Of a stretch of DNA of 64,000 nt, positions 24,698-35,944 are shown in pieces (within the stretch, counting starts at the first letter, position 1; each line of letters begins with the position of its first letter). The stretch comes from Varroa destructor (taxonomy: Eukaryota; Arthropoda; Arachnida; Mesostigmata; Varroidae), in the NCBI RefSeq assembly GCF_002443255.2, contig NW_019211458.1, positions 38,945,897 through 39,009,896 on the forward strand, written 5' to 3'. The position numbers were made by a program, and so were the translations under genes. The notes beneath the pieces were generated by a model. The model was not told the DNA's origin. It saw only the letters and a program-made list of their open reading frames with translations, and did no database searches.

Positions 24698-26275
24698 GTA
24701 AGCCACCGGGGGCGGGGGGGGATAAATGCCGATTTTCCTAAATTATAATTTAATTAACTCAAATACGTTACTGGTTGAAAGCTCGAATGGTTATCTAGAA
24801 TCTGAACGAAAACGAAGCACGACGATATATGTGTGCCAAGGGAAATTGCAAAGCTACAATTCGAGGCTCAAATGCATTTTAGTTCGATTTTTAATCTGTG
24901 CAACTTGTCGTAGGAGGTAAGAGCACATGAATGGTAGAATATCTATAGTTATTCCATAGGTTTCCTAAACTCCCGGCTGCAATTGCACGTAATAGTTACT
25001 TAGGATTTCTACGGATATCGAAAAATAAGGTGCCCACTTGGACCCCATATTCTCCTACCACGTTTTCTATACATGCTTGCGCAACAAATGCGTACAAAAA
25101 TAAATCGATGTCTTAGCGATATGACTAGGTAGAAGCCAATGCTTAATTTCAACCCACGTGTAAAAAGACGACCCAAAACAAAATCACATAACTGACCTAT
25201 TAGATGTTGGGACCATACAATCTAACAATGTTAAAGAACATTTTTTTAACGTATCGTTAAGGTACTTAATTCACATACCCTTTTTCCGCCTCACGCACAG
25301 AGCTTCTTCAATAGTGGTTATCTGAGTACGTCATTGGGCTTATCTTAAGAAATCAGCCTAACTGTGTCCAGTTTAGCGTAGGACGGCGACCACTAAAAGG
25401 AATAACCAGATCTAAACAGGTAGAATTTCAAGTCGATATCAATGCAGCACCCTGCTATTGTCCCCCTTCACGACTGTCGTGATTTCTCCGCAACGCGTTC
25501 GAGTGGACTCCACAAGTAAAGCAACGTAAATAAGTTATCAAGAGACGGGGCATGTCCATTTGCTCTTTTGTAATTATATCCGTAAACTGGGCATTTTTAG
25601 ATTTTTTATAAATGATAAACAACAGTTAGCTAGAAACTAAATTTTTCCGTTGTACTCGAGACATTTGGCTATCTACGTGTACTATACGGACTTCACTTCA
25701 ATTCTCAATATTTCTGGCTGCTACAAAAGTGCCTGTGCGGCACTTTAATGTGTGTGTAACATTTGGTAGAGCGTTACTTCTGTTGAACACTGCAGAAAAT
25801 CTTGAACCATGCAATTAGCCTTTTTAGGTTCGTAAAATACTCTCTAAAAAATTGGCAGAAACCGGGTGCTTTGAACGTGATAGGCTAAAAATATTACCCA
25901 TATCTGAAACAATGGTTCCCAAGGAGGGTTTATTCCAATAAATAAGTTTTTTTTTTTTGTAATTACTATATAAAAAAAATAACAAGAGCGCTTTTAAAGC
26001 TATTCTTCGGTAATAGTTGTAAAATCCAGCGAGCGAGAGAGAGAGAATTGGGCACAAGTTTAAATCTATTTTTGAGCGGAATAAACTTCCTTTGAAACAA
26101 GATGTTGGTGACAGCGTTAAGTAGCGATGCGTAAAAATTGAATAGAATGATTGCGTTAATCTTTAGCAATTGCATATATACTACCATATGCACCAGAGTT
26201 TACATCGAATCATCTTTGCAAGATGTTTGCAACTAACAATCCCAATAAGTCTATAATTATCCGTAAATTCCGTAG

Positions 26276-26329
26276 AAAACAATAACCGATTAACAAGTTG
26301 TCATTAACTTGTTAATTGGTTATTGTTTT
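26276..26329. repeat. Short inverted repeat, 24-base arms, 6-base loop
   Basis: Arms at 26276-26299 and 26306-26329 are complementary over 24 positions with a single G-T mismatch (a wobble pair in RNA). The loop is GTCATT. The repeat is intergenic. Confidence 0.9.
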
Positions 26330-26744
26330 GTCTAGTAAAAGAGCAGTGAAAACCAAAACGAATCGATTAAGGATCTCGAGTACCGGTGTACCGTGTACTC
26401 GTCGTCAATGCGATAGAACCTATCAAATCTGCTAGGCACACGGTGCATGTATGAGCCCCCCCACTCTCCGACCCGATTTATCAATACTACATTTCGCAAA
26501 TATTTAGAGGCCTAATTCTATTATGGATCTATTATTACTGCTGCTATGGGTTAACACGTCTATTAAAAAGAAACTTGTATCATTTAGCGAGTTAGTCATT
26601 GGCGCAAATGTACTTGTCATGACATTCTTGATCAAAATTTTCAATAATGAACAGTTCATTATTAATTAATTAATAATAGTTACAAAATGAGATCGGATTC
26701 GAGCAAAAAATTGAGCTTTTCTTAATAAGCTAATTATTCATTCA

Positions 26745-27272
26745 TTAATAAGCTAAATTACTTTTTTCCTGTGGTGAGTGGCCATTATTGTATCTCATGG
26801 CTGTAATACATAGCGTAACATGTTGCATTCGTAGATATTCTCCTCTAACTAAACTTTTATGTTGGTACGGTAGAGGTGGATTCTGAAAAGCCAATCGGCC
26901 AACAGTATAGATTCTCTGATAATAGCGTTCAATAATTCTACTGAACAAAGCTGCAGTAGCTAATCGATAATAATGTTTAAATAGAATGTGTCGCAAATGT
27001 GCAGTGGCGACATCTTGCGGCATTATGCGCTTGGCGTGTCTTTTGCGTTCGCGACTTGGCAATAATCTTTTTGCCTGAACACGGCGATTTCTGCGACGTT
27101 TTCGGACCCTCGAGCATTTTTTGTTGGTCTCTGGCAAACTGTGCAACCCAAACCTGTAACGTTTACCAAATTGAGCTCTGGTTCGCAACATATGACGCAC
27201 GTAGCAGAAGTTCCATAGGGTATATGTTAATTGAACAGTGAAGCTATCACAGAACAGTGAAAAACTACCCAT
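26745..27272 (-). CDS. Unrecognised 175-codon open frame, very basic
   Basis: An ATG-initiated frame of 175 codons on the minus strand, starting MGSFSLFCDSF and ending SPQEKSNLAY then TAA. The middle is strongly basic (RVRKRRRNRRVQAKR, SRERKRHAKR). No signal peptide, known domain or conserved motif is recognised. It is the longest uninterrupted frame in the gene-poor part of the window, longer than most chance frames in DNA of this composition. No clear polyadenylation signal follows. It may be a small lineage-specific gene, a decayed gene or chance. Confidence 0.22.
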   Translation of the reverse strand: MGSFSLFCDSFTVQLTYTLWNFCYVRHMLRTRAQFGKRYRFGLHSLPETNKKCSRVRKRRRNRRVQAKRLLPSRERKRHAKRIMPQDVATAHLRHILFKHYYRLATAALFSRIIERYYQRIYTVGRLAFQNPPLPYQHKSLVRGEYLRMQHVTLCITAMRYNNGHSPQEKSNLAY

Positions 27273-28298
27273 TTTATTAATTGTATCCCAAGAAGTACTA
27301 TTCCTTATATTGCTATTTAAAATAACTAGCCAGTTTGCTATTTGAAATGACCGTCATTGGATGCAACCTACTCTGAGAGAACCATGCACCTCTTAAAGGA
27401 ATCATAACGCACCTATAATATCGTTTCATCGTGATTTGCTTAACCCTACATATGCTGGAGAAGCTTGCAAACATGGAAATTAATAGGAATTAAGCAGAGG
27501 GAAGCACCCAGCATTCTAGGAGAAATCAGTATTACATTATCCCTATTCGAGAATATGTAGTCACTCTGTTTTTGAAGCGGAATGCCAGACGCGGCCTACA
27601 ACGTCATCAAGCGACGAATTTGTCAATTCTTCTTTGATGTTACGCTTTGATAAATTAACATTTCAAGAGTCTGTTAGGTTTTCGTTAGGTACTATGTTGA
27701 TTCTAATGTTTAGATATTGAGCTGCAAACTACTTGCTCAAAGGTTCTTTATGTTAAAAGTAAACAGAAACGCCTGTCTGAATGAAGCTCTTTTAGAACTT
27801 TTTTCTGTTGAAACACATGTTGTAAAACCATAGGTTACCTCTAATTTTGAAATGCTTCGTGTTTTTGTGTTCTTCCCTAAAAGTTTCATCAATGCAAATG
27901 CAGCGTCTAACATTGATGCGTATTGTGTTCGAGCACGCGATTTCAGTATGAGAAAAGTGCCGTGCCTTTCATTGCGTTGTTATCTTGCTTTTGTAGAATT
28001 AGTCTACTATAGGCAGTCTCTTTTGGACCTTGTGCCATATAACAATTTAAATCTTCAATTGCATGAACCGTGATGCGTATTAATGCGTCTTTTACAAGAG
28101 ACCGTGTGAGAGTGATACTTAAATTTGTTTCCGTTTCTAAGCTAATCAGGAATCGATAGAACTTGCACCGGTATGCACTAAAGCTAAGTAGGTGCACAAT
28201 CTAGCAATTATTTGGTCTAAGGACGCACGGATAAAAGGACACCTAAAAATTCGTTCCGTTAATTCATATTAGCTCACGAAACTTTGTTCTTGTTTCAG

Positions 28299-31200
28299 AT
28301 GGTATCTACACGTTGGGGTATTATATCGGCAGGGAAGATCTCCCACGACTTCGTAACGTGTCTTCGATCGCTTCGAGACCACGAAGTTGTCGTGGTGGCA
28401 GCCATGAATGTGACGAACGCAAGAAAGTTTGCCCTGCTTCACAAAATAGAAAAAGTGCTCGACAACTACGACGATATGGCTAAACAAGACAACATCGGTA
28501 AGTCGATAGGCACATATACATCGTTATTTGTTCGTGCTGTAAATGGCGTGTGTACATAATTAAACGTCGCTTACATGATAGCATAATTCTTCATTCCGAA
28601 AGTTTAAAGTGAAAAATGTATAAAATTTTTCAGATCTGGCCACGTTGCTACCGTTAAGTATCTGGCATAATCTTTAATTTACATGAAAAATGAAATTTCC
28701 AGGACACAGATAATGTAGGTCTGCTAGTTAAATGTGTTCTGAGCACCATCGAATATATCCAGAATATAATATCAACGGATTCCATTAATGTTGACTTTTT
28801 CTTTTTGAGTTTGTCTAGTATTCAAGTTTCTAGAAAACCCTCCTATTGTTTGCAGATATTGTGTACTGTGGATCCTTGAATCCACAGCATTATACGGTGG
28901 TAAAACATCTACTTGAGAACGGCAAGCCTGTCCTTTGTGAGAAGCCGTTGACAATGTGTTTGGAACACACAGAAGAGCTCGTGAAAATCGCGCGCAAAAA
29001 TAAAACCTTTCTCATGGAGGTGTGTCAACACAGACCAATTTCAAGAGTAAAAACTACCATTCTAAGTCTATAGCCCTTCCAATTTTTTTTCGAAGTCAAG
29101 CATTCTTCTACCATATAGACAGAAAATATCAACCTATCAGAAAACTACTTTATGCTTTTCTGATAGGTTGATATTTTCCAGTTGTCAAACATCTTAGGTT
29201 ACTCGGACATGCATCTTCTCTTTAGCCGAAACAAAACGGCACTAGTATTGTTTTGATAAACAATGTCCATATATATGTATATAAAGTGACCTGTACTTTT
29301 CTTTTGTATGTTTACTTTCTTTACAGGCCATTTGGTCTCGATTTTTGCCGGTATACGATGAATTGCAGAAGCGCCACTCTGAGATCGGTGAAATCCACTC
29401 TGTTGAAGCGTCCTTTGGTCTTGCAGAAATAGGTGGCGTTGACCGTGTGACCAAACCTGAACTAGGTGGGAGTTCGCTGCTTGATATCGGCATTTACGTA
29501 ATTCACTTTGCGCAGCTTATCTTCAAGGTATAACCTAAATATGTTGACCTAGTTTAGGCTTCACAAAACCATTGACAATCAGTTATTTTTAAGTAGTACA
29601 TCTATTAATTTGTTAGCGGCAATGTGAAACCAGACCTACTAGAGCGGTGATTCGACAACTCCTTTGCGATTTTTCTTTCTGATATATCTTATATGTAGGT
29701 TAATTTTATGGAGTTTCGCAATCGTCGTGGGTCGTCACTTTTTGTTGGAAAGAGTTTCTTTTGCAAAAAAATCACAATATTGTTACACAATTCATGAATT
29801 ACGTATCGAAATCCGTATCAAGTATACTCTAGATTTCAACTGGAATTTATGCTGTGCTTTTTCAGGAACCCTGCATTTGGTCCTTGCGTATTATTTTATC
29901 ATTCATAATCGTCATTTCTTATTATAATTAGTATAGTTGTTTCTTACTTATAGGACGTGTACCCCTCGGAAATTCGAGCTGTAGGAGAAATTACTCCCGA
30001 TGGAGTGGACGTGCAAACGTGTATTTCTCTCAAGTACCCGTCTGGCAAGCTGGCATCTTTAACGACATCCGTGCTCGCTGATTTGCCCTGTGAAGCCACG
30101 GTGTTCGGCAGTAAAGGAAAAATCAAGGTAAGCATGTTGAATTTCTCCCGAAAAGATGGTATAGTAAAAGGTGGAGCTGTTGAATGAACTGAAAAACGGT
30201 TCGAATAGTCTAGCAACCGTTATTGGTAATGTATTATTTCGGTATTATATGGTGTCCCATGCCAACAAGTGACTTTACTTTTTCTCAAATAACAAATCAA
30301 TTCAGTCACAAATCAATGCTTACGAGGTAAATATCCCGAGGAAGCCCGAACTAATTATGGCTATGAATCTGAAAATCTCTTTACTGAATCAAGTCAACAT
30401 CCTCAATTAAACCCATTGTCAGGTACTCTGTTCCCGGCTATATTTATCCGCTTAACGTAGACTGTGACGTTATTTTTAGGTGCACAAACCGTTCTGGTGT
30501 CCGGACTCAATCGAAGTCAACGGTAAAACGGAAACGTTCCCATACCCTGCAACCATCGGGCCGTGTAACTACGTAAACAGTTCGGGCCTCAGGTAAAACA
30601 TGCGGTCAGCCATTGTTCATTCGGGGGCTTCTATAGTTTTCGGAGCGTTTTCTCAAATACTATCGGGTATTTGAGGATGTATTATTAGGATGCCAATAAC
30701 CTTTTTGCAACAACATTAGCACAACTGTTCTGAGGGGCGACTATAGTCCTGCGGCTTATAGCCCTGTTGTCTCAAATAACTTTCGTGTGGACGAAGAAAA
30801 AGCTAAACCTGTTCTGAATAGCTGAGATAACGCGCACACATTGTTATCATTACGAAGACTGCCTAAATAATTGTCTNNNNNNNNNNNNNNNNNNNNNNNN
30901 NNNNNNNNNNNNNNNNNNNNNNNNNNNNNNNNNNNNNNNNNNNNNNNNNNNNNNNNNNNNNNNNNNNNNNNNNNNNTATATAGATATTATGGTTTTTCTC
31001 GGAAGTAATTTCGAACATAAACCAGAGGGCTATCAAGTTCCCGACAGATTCGCTAGTGCCGCAAGCACCGCTCTCTTAAGACAGTACGGTCTCTGATTGG
31101 AGCTCGGCAATGAACTGCTTAGATCAAATGAAGACTATCACTCGTTTCCCTGTACACTGATAAATGCTTGATGTATAATTTTAGGATGCTCTTGTCCTTT

Positions 31201-31584
31201 TTGGGTAATAAATTGTGTACATTAGTGTTACCAACATTACTTGTATGTATGTATTAATTGTAATAATAATCCCTATTGAATCATATTTAGCGAACATTTA
31301 GTTTGACCTGAGTTTATTTTTCCAGTTAAAAGGCAATTACCGAAAGAGTAATAAATCATGGGATCGAAGTTTAGTTCTAACGTATTTTGGATAAGCTAAT
31401 CCAAAAGTATAATGCTCTAATTTTTTGTTTTCACCTGCGCTGTAGGTATGAGGCGATCCATGTACGAGATTGTTTAAACAACGGTTTAGCGGAGTCGCCT
31501 ATACTACCGCTTGAAGCAACACTCAACATGGCTCGTATTATGCAATCATGCTTAGACCAGATGGGAGCCAAACTTAAAATTTAA
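28299..31584 (+). CDS. DHDH: Trans-1,2-dihydrobenzene-1,2-diol dehydrogenase (dimeric dihydrodiol dehydrogenase), six exons
   Basis: Cytosolic NADP-dependent oxidoreductase of the Gfo/Idh/MocA family, acting on trans-dihydrodiols of aromatics and on some sugars. Coding exons: 28299-28497, 28856-29019, 29327-29527, 29954-30127, 30480-30592 and 31446-31584. All have GT-AG introns with matching phases, totalling 990 nt, 329 aa (human about 334). The N-terminal Rossmann fold starts RWGIISAGKISHDF. VLCEKPLT gives the family's catalytic Lys (K96), FLMEAIWSRFLP spans exons 2/3, and GGSSLLDIGIYVIHF carries the paired Asp and Tyr (D174, Y178). The C-terminal beta domain ends YEAIHVRDCLNNG.AESPILPLEATL. 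The start ATG sits directly after a TTGTTTCAG acceptor, so a 5' untranslated exon lies upstream. A 100-N gap sits in intron 5 and breaks no exon. Identity is very clear. Confidence 0.95.
29122..29178. repeat. Perfect inverted repeat, 23-base arms, in DHDH intron 2
   Basis: Arms at 29122-29144 and 29156-29178 are perfectly complementary over 23 bases and separated by an 11-base loop (CTACTTTATGC). The repeat lies wholly within the intron between exons 2 and 3, about 100 bases after the donor. Confidence 0.95.
30877..30976. other. Assembly gap (100 N)
   Basis: Exactly 100 N, the conventional length for a gap of unknown size, inside DHDH intron 5. The true intron length is therefore unknown. 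Confidence 0.99.
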
Positions 31585-31711
31585 CTGTTTAAAAGACGGC
31601 GTTGTTGATCAAACAACGTACAAATCTACGTGCACAACAATGCAACTAATAACCGAAGGAACCTTTTTATATCATGAATTGAATTGCATAAAGCATTTAT
31701 TCCGTTTCAAA

Positions 31712-31717
31712 AATAAA
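31712..31717 (+). terminator. DHDH polyadenylation signal
   Basis: AATAAA 127 bases after the DHDH stop, followed by a T-rich stretch. Confidence 0.65.
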
Positions 31718-32155
31718 AAATTCTATTTTAATACAATTATAATTGACTTGGTTGTTTTCGCTTCCGATTGCTCTTCGTTATGCTCCATATGGACACTATA
31801 TACCACATCTCTAAGCGGTTTTCCAGGTAAAAATATGTGACACTCAATGTTGCTACCTATTGAGAAATTTCTATCATGTAACCGATTGATCTACATTTGT
31901 ACAAAGTTCGTGTAAAGCATGGCATTAATAAATCGTTTGACAGCCCACATCCAAAAGCATTCACAACGCTAAGTGTTAATTGTGATACGTGAGACTGCTT
32001 TACACAACCAAACCCAACATCGCCATATATATATAGGGCGGCGGCGAAATTTAGCTTAAGAGAGCTATACAACTTCCAAGCTGACGGGACACGTTCAAAA
32101 CTAGCGCTTTCTTCTAGCTACAGCAACTTCTACTTAACGGCATCTTAGTTATCTT

Positions 32156-32161
32156 TTTATT
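32156..32161 (-). terminator. TRAIP polyadenylation signal
   Basis: AATAAA on the minus strand about 60 bases beyond the TRAIP stop. DHDH and TRAIP are convergent, with their signals about 440 bases apart. Confidence 0.6.
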
Positions 32162-32220
32162 TCCTTTCATGTATTATACGAATTATCTGAATTATATGAA
32201 TCTTGAAACAAATTAACAGA

Positions 32221-35200
32221 TCACCAAATAGTTTTTTTTTCATTTTGGATATGGTTGCTGTGGCCTCCGAGCCCGTTGTAGCCAGTGCGGATCTTGCTGT
32301 CTCTGTCGTTCCGACTGCTCGACTTGCTCATTACCATTTCCAAGAGTTGATCATCGTTGACGTCGCCCTGGGTTTTCGGCGTTGGCTTCTTCACGCCAGA
32401 TACGATCTTCATTTTCGAGTAACCTAACAATGCCTGGAATATTCGCGAACGTAACAACATGGCAAGCTCGGATTATATGCTCCACAGGTATATCAGTTGC
32501 AAAGTTTCTCAATGAAGGTATCTTTAATTTTCGATTCGAGTAGATCGGTACTAGTTACACAACTATCTAACAATGGCATCTTGCCGTACGTTCTGCTCTT
32601 TTGGCGACCCACGCCGCAGTCCTTTGTTCCGAAAAACGCTTCAGTTTTTCCGTCCGCATCGAATGAGACCACATTATGCTTTAGCAGAAAAGACCTCATC
32701 TCTCCTATTACTGGATCCTTTTATAAGACCTAAATCAAAACTGTTTGTACATGGAATGTTTTCGAAGTGATATCAAACGAACTCTTACTTCCATGCCTTG
32801 TATACTAAAGATAAAACTTCTCGGCGCTTTCAGCCCGGTAAAGGCTTATCTACAAATACGGTATACAAGGGTTCGAAAATGTCTAGATACAAACTAGCAC
32901 GAGTAGGATCTTTTAACGCTAGCACCAATTGACGTTACAACTATGACAAACAACGCCACCACGGACAAGTTTTGCAGACTAAAAATAAAACATTAATTAT
33001 TCATACTCTACAATATACTATATAAACTTATTCTGCATATGGCTGATTGTAAATGTATAATCCCTAACGCTCCATACCAATGGAAATATTTTTTTTCCAT
33101 CCACTGGCTCTTTGTCGGCGAGGAAACCCATCCGTTGTTTCAATACTGGGGGACTTGGCACAACTGTGATGTCCAACGACGAATCAAGTTTTGTTTTTTT
33201 CCTAACATGTTCCCTGCTTTCGGCTGATTGTCCATCGCATAGCCGTTTTGACCCGCAAGGCATATGGCATCCGTCTGGCAGATTCTCCAGTTGATTCTAA
33301 CTCACAAAAGATCACGTTAAGCAATGGGCATAATAAATATCTTGAAAAAAATACTTTGCAAAGTTGACATAATAATAGAAGCATACACATTTCTACAAAC
33401 AACTGAAAAACCGCAAGGAAAAGAAGTAATATAATCCACTTACTGCGAGTTTGGTACACTGCTCCTTGAACTTTGTTATTTCTGCGCTAGCCGCCTCAAG
33501 TTTTCTACTCCTTTCAGCAATCTCGCCGTCTTTTAGAGCTAGCTGCCGGTTCAAGTCGGATACGTCCTTACGTATAATCCGGACCTCGGATTTAGCTGAC
33601 GTCAACTCCCGTTTGAGAAGTACACAGTATGTGGCTATTTGCCTCATTGAATTTTCGCTTGGACCATACGCCGTCAGCAGTTCTTCAACTTGTGCTGTCG
33701 TACCATCCAATATAGTTTTCAGGTGATTCGTCTAAAATGAGGAAAACATATAATAAAGCAATCAGCCAGGTCCGTGCGATACGTGATGCGTTTAATGCTA
33801 AGCTATTTTCACAATGAGTAGAGCATTGTATTTTCACCTAATAATAATTCTCAGACGATCCGTCATATAGCGTTCCGGCGGCATAATCTTACCGCATAAT
33901 GTATAACCCACAACAATATTGAATCGCACTTATTATGCTAGCCACAGCCAAATTAAATATAGTGTTTTATTCGTGCCTATTTTCTACATTGCTCTAACAT
34001 TAAAATATCTATTCTCTGAAAGGCAGCTGGTTGCAAGGTTTACAGAATATGGCTTGGTACATTTATGTTGATGCTAACAGAGGTGAAGTACGGGGCCGCC
34101 TGGTAGACGTTAGGTGTTTACTGTCATTGACGGGCATCTATATAAATATCAGACTCGAGTAATTTGCCAACTCTACATAGATAAAGCTGAGTGGGCTTAA
34201 AACGAATACAAAATTCGAATGTGGAGAAGACCTAAAACCCAGTCTACCTAGCAACACAGTAGTATCTATGGCTCGCCGCATATGGGACAAGCTTCTTCCA
34301 CAGCTCCTGTGCTACCCAGCGCCCACTGGTGGCAACCAACGACGATCCTTGTAACAGTATACAGAAAGAACAATGGTTGCTACCCGCTTACTCTGACCGA
34401 TCAGATTGCACTCATAGTCCCATTTATACACACATGCTCACCGATTCACAGCTCCAAAAACAATTGCAACAATTCTTGTACAGCTATATCTGTCCAGCTG
34501 CCAGTAACTTTCAACCGAAAATATGTAGCGGTACAACAATTGCGGTCTCCGTTCTTTGCTCGTCGGTTTATTGTTCATCGATCTCATCGGATCTCAGAAA
34601 TGCATTGAGCTTCTGCCTCGATGTGCATGTGTGTGTGTATCTGGTGCACTCACTGAAATATAATCAAATCTTGTCGATCTTGTCGGTTGGAGTAAAGGGG
34701 CAGGCGTAGGACTGCCTACCAGAAATCATCATCATCATTATCAAATGGCCGTCGCAATAGGCCAATGCTTGCTGAAGTGTTGTTCCACTTCAATCCCTAT
34801 ATCCAGATAGCTGGGGGCAGCTGGGAGGTCCGAGTCTGTCATTGACACACTAATACATTTCCGACAATATCGGAAGCCGATCCATAAGGAGCACGTTTGG
34901 ACTTTTGAAATTATTGTTCCAAAAATCTTCTCCAAAATATGTGGAGTGTTATATATTAGGCAACAGGCATTAAATGATTGTTTAAAATAGCCGCTCGGAT
35001 ATTTTTTGTGCCAGATAAACGGATCGCAAGCGATATTCTTCGCATTTGTTTTTAAAAATATTCCTACCCCGTGTAAAATGCAAAACGTACCTTTTCAATT
35101 GTGTCCCTCAGACCGGTAATGGTTTCATGAAGTTGCTGATTCTCCAGAAGGTGCGCCTTGAACGTTTTAGTTTTCGCTTTTAGAGCCTTGATTTCGTCTG

Positions 35201-35944
35201 ATAAAGTGAAGCACTTTTGCTTGTACTTGTTTACTTCAGCTTCTTTCGCTGTGAAGAAGCCTTTTAGTCGTTCGGAGTTCTCCTCTTGCGTGGCTACCTG
35301 CTGTCGCAATTCGTGAATTCTGGTATAAGCATTTGATAGTTCGTTTTCAATTTTTCCCGAATCTGAAACAGATTTAAATGAACTGCAGCTGACGAAAAGT
35401 AAAATTTTATTTAAAAATACAGGAGCTGATAGAAACAAAGTTAAGCCTACAAATTGCCGAGAAAATGACGTAACTAAAATAAATAATCTAATTTAGGTGA
35501 AAACGAACCCGTAAAAATGCAATATAGGTAGTTGTCTTCGTTGTGTGTACTGAGCATTTTAAGAGTAAATATACAAACGCTTCACTTTCAATATGTGTGA
35601 CGACGTCGTCCAATGTAGCTTGTATGCATAAAGATGTACACCGCGACATAATACATAGATGAGTGATAAAAATTTAGCCGATAGATAAAGATGTATTTTG
35701 CTTTTATTCATTATAGACTTCATCAAAAAAAAATTCTATTACCTGTTATAGTATCATCTAGCGACATTAAGAAGATTTTGCGAACCTCGCGTAGCTTTAC
35801 ACGTATTCGGCACGTTGGGCAGGTCGGATTGGACTTTAGCCATCGGTCTAAACATGCTGCATGAAAAGTGTGACCGCAAGGAACACTGGAAATGTCTGAC
35901 CCACCCTCGAAATGGTCCGTACATATAACACATTGACAACGCAT
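32221..35944 (-). CDS. TRAIP: E3 ubiquitin ligase TRAIP (no poles homolog), multi-exon
   Basis: Nuclear RING E3 ligase of replication-stress and interstrand-crosslink repair. Exon 1 (35944-35743) starts MRCQCVICTDHF and encodes a RING-H2: C5-x2-C8, C23-x-H25-x2-H28-x2-C31, C42-x2-C45. Exon 2 (35362-35091) and exon 3 (33731-33444) encode the coiled coil, including VEELLTAYG..ENSMRQIATYCVLLKRE, which matches the human VEQLAVYCVSLKKE region. Exon 4 (33296-33078, NQLENLP to KKIFPL) and an exon starting at about 32678 (HNVVSFDADGKTEAFFG) are less conserved. The last exon has RSRIFQALLG and RTGYNGLGGHSNHIQ (human RTGFDGLGGRTKFIQ) and stops at 32221. The junction between the last two exons is uncertain: donor perhaps at 32558, acceptor in 32433-32480. 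Expected length is about 440 aa against 469 in human. A TTTGCTTACAG acceptor 6 bases before the ATG implies a 5' UTR exon. The human C-terminal PIP box is not seen. Confidence 0.9.

Larger units (their letters stand above)
18926..28298. other. Gene-poor stretch upstream of DHDH
   Basis: No recognisable protein family. Notable contents are a GC-richer patch at 22.1-22.46 kb with stop-poor frames on both strands; a first-exon-like segment ending at a strong donor at 24698; an imperfect tandem duplication at 20688-20742; a 24-base-arm inverted repeat at 26276-26329; and a 175-codon frame on the minus strand at 26745-27272. Some of this is probably the promoter and untranslated exon(s) of DHDH. 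Confidence 0.35.

Noticed and set aside
30877..30976. Possible break in the DHDH gene at the N gap
   Set aside because: The gap is inside an intron; exons 5 and 6 join in phase and the protein has normal length.
34282..34709. Overlapping 108- and 126-codon plus-strand frames
   Set aside because: They lie inside the 1.36 kb intron between TRAIP exons 2 and 3, overlap each other in different phases and resemble nothing.
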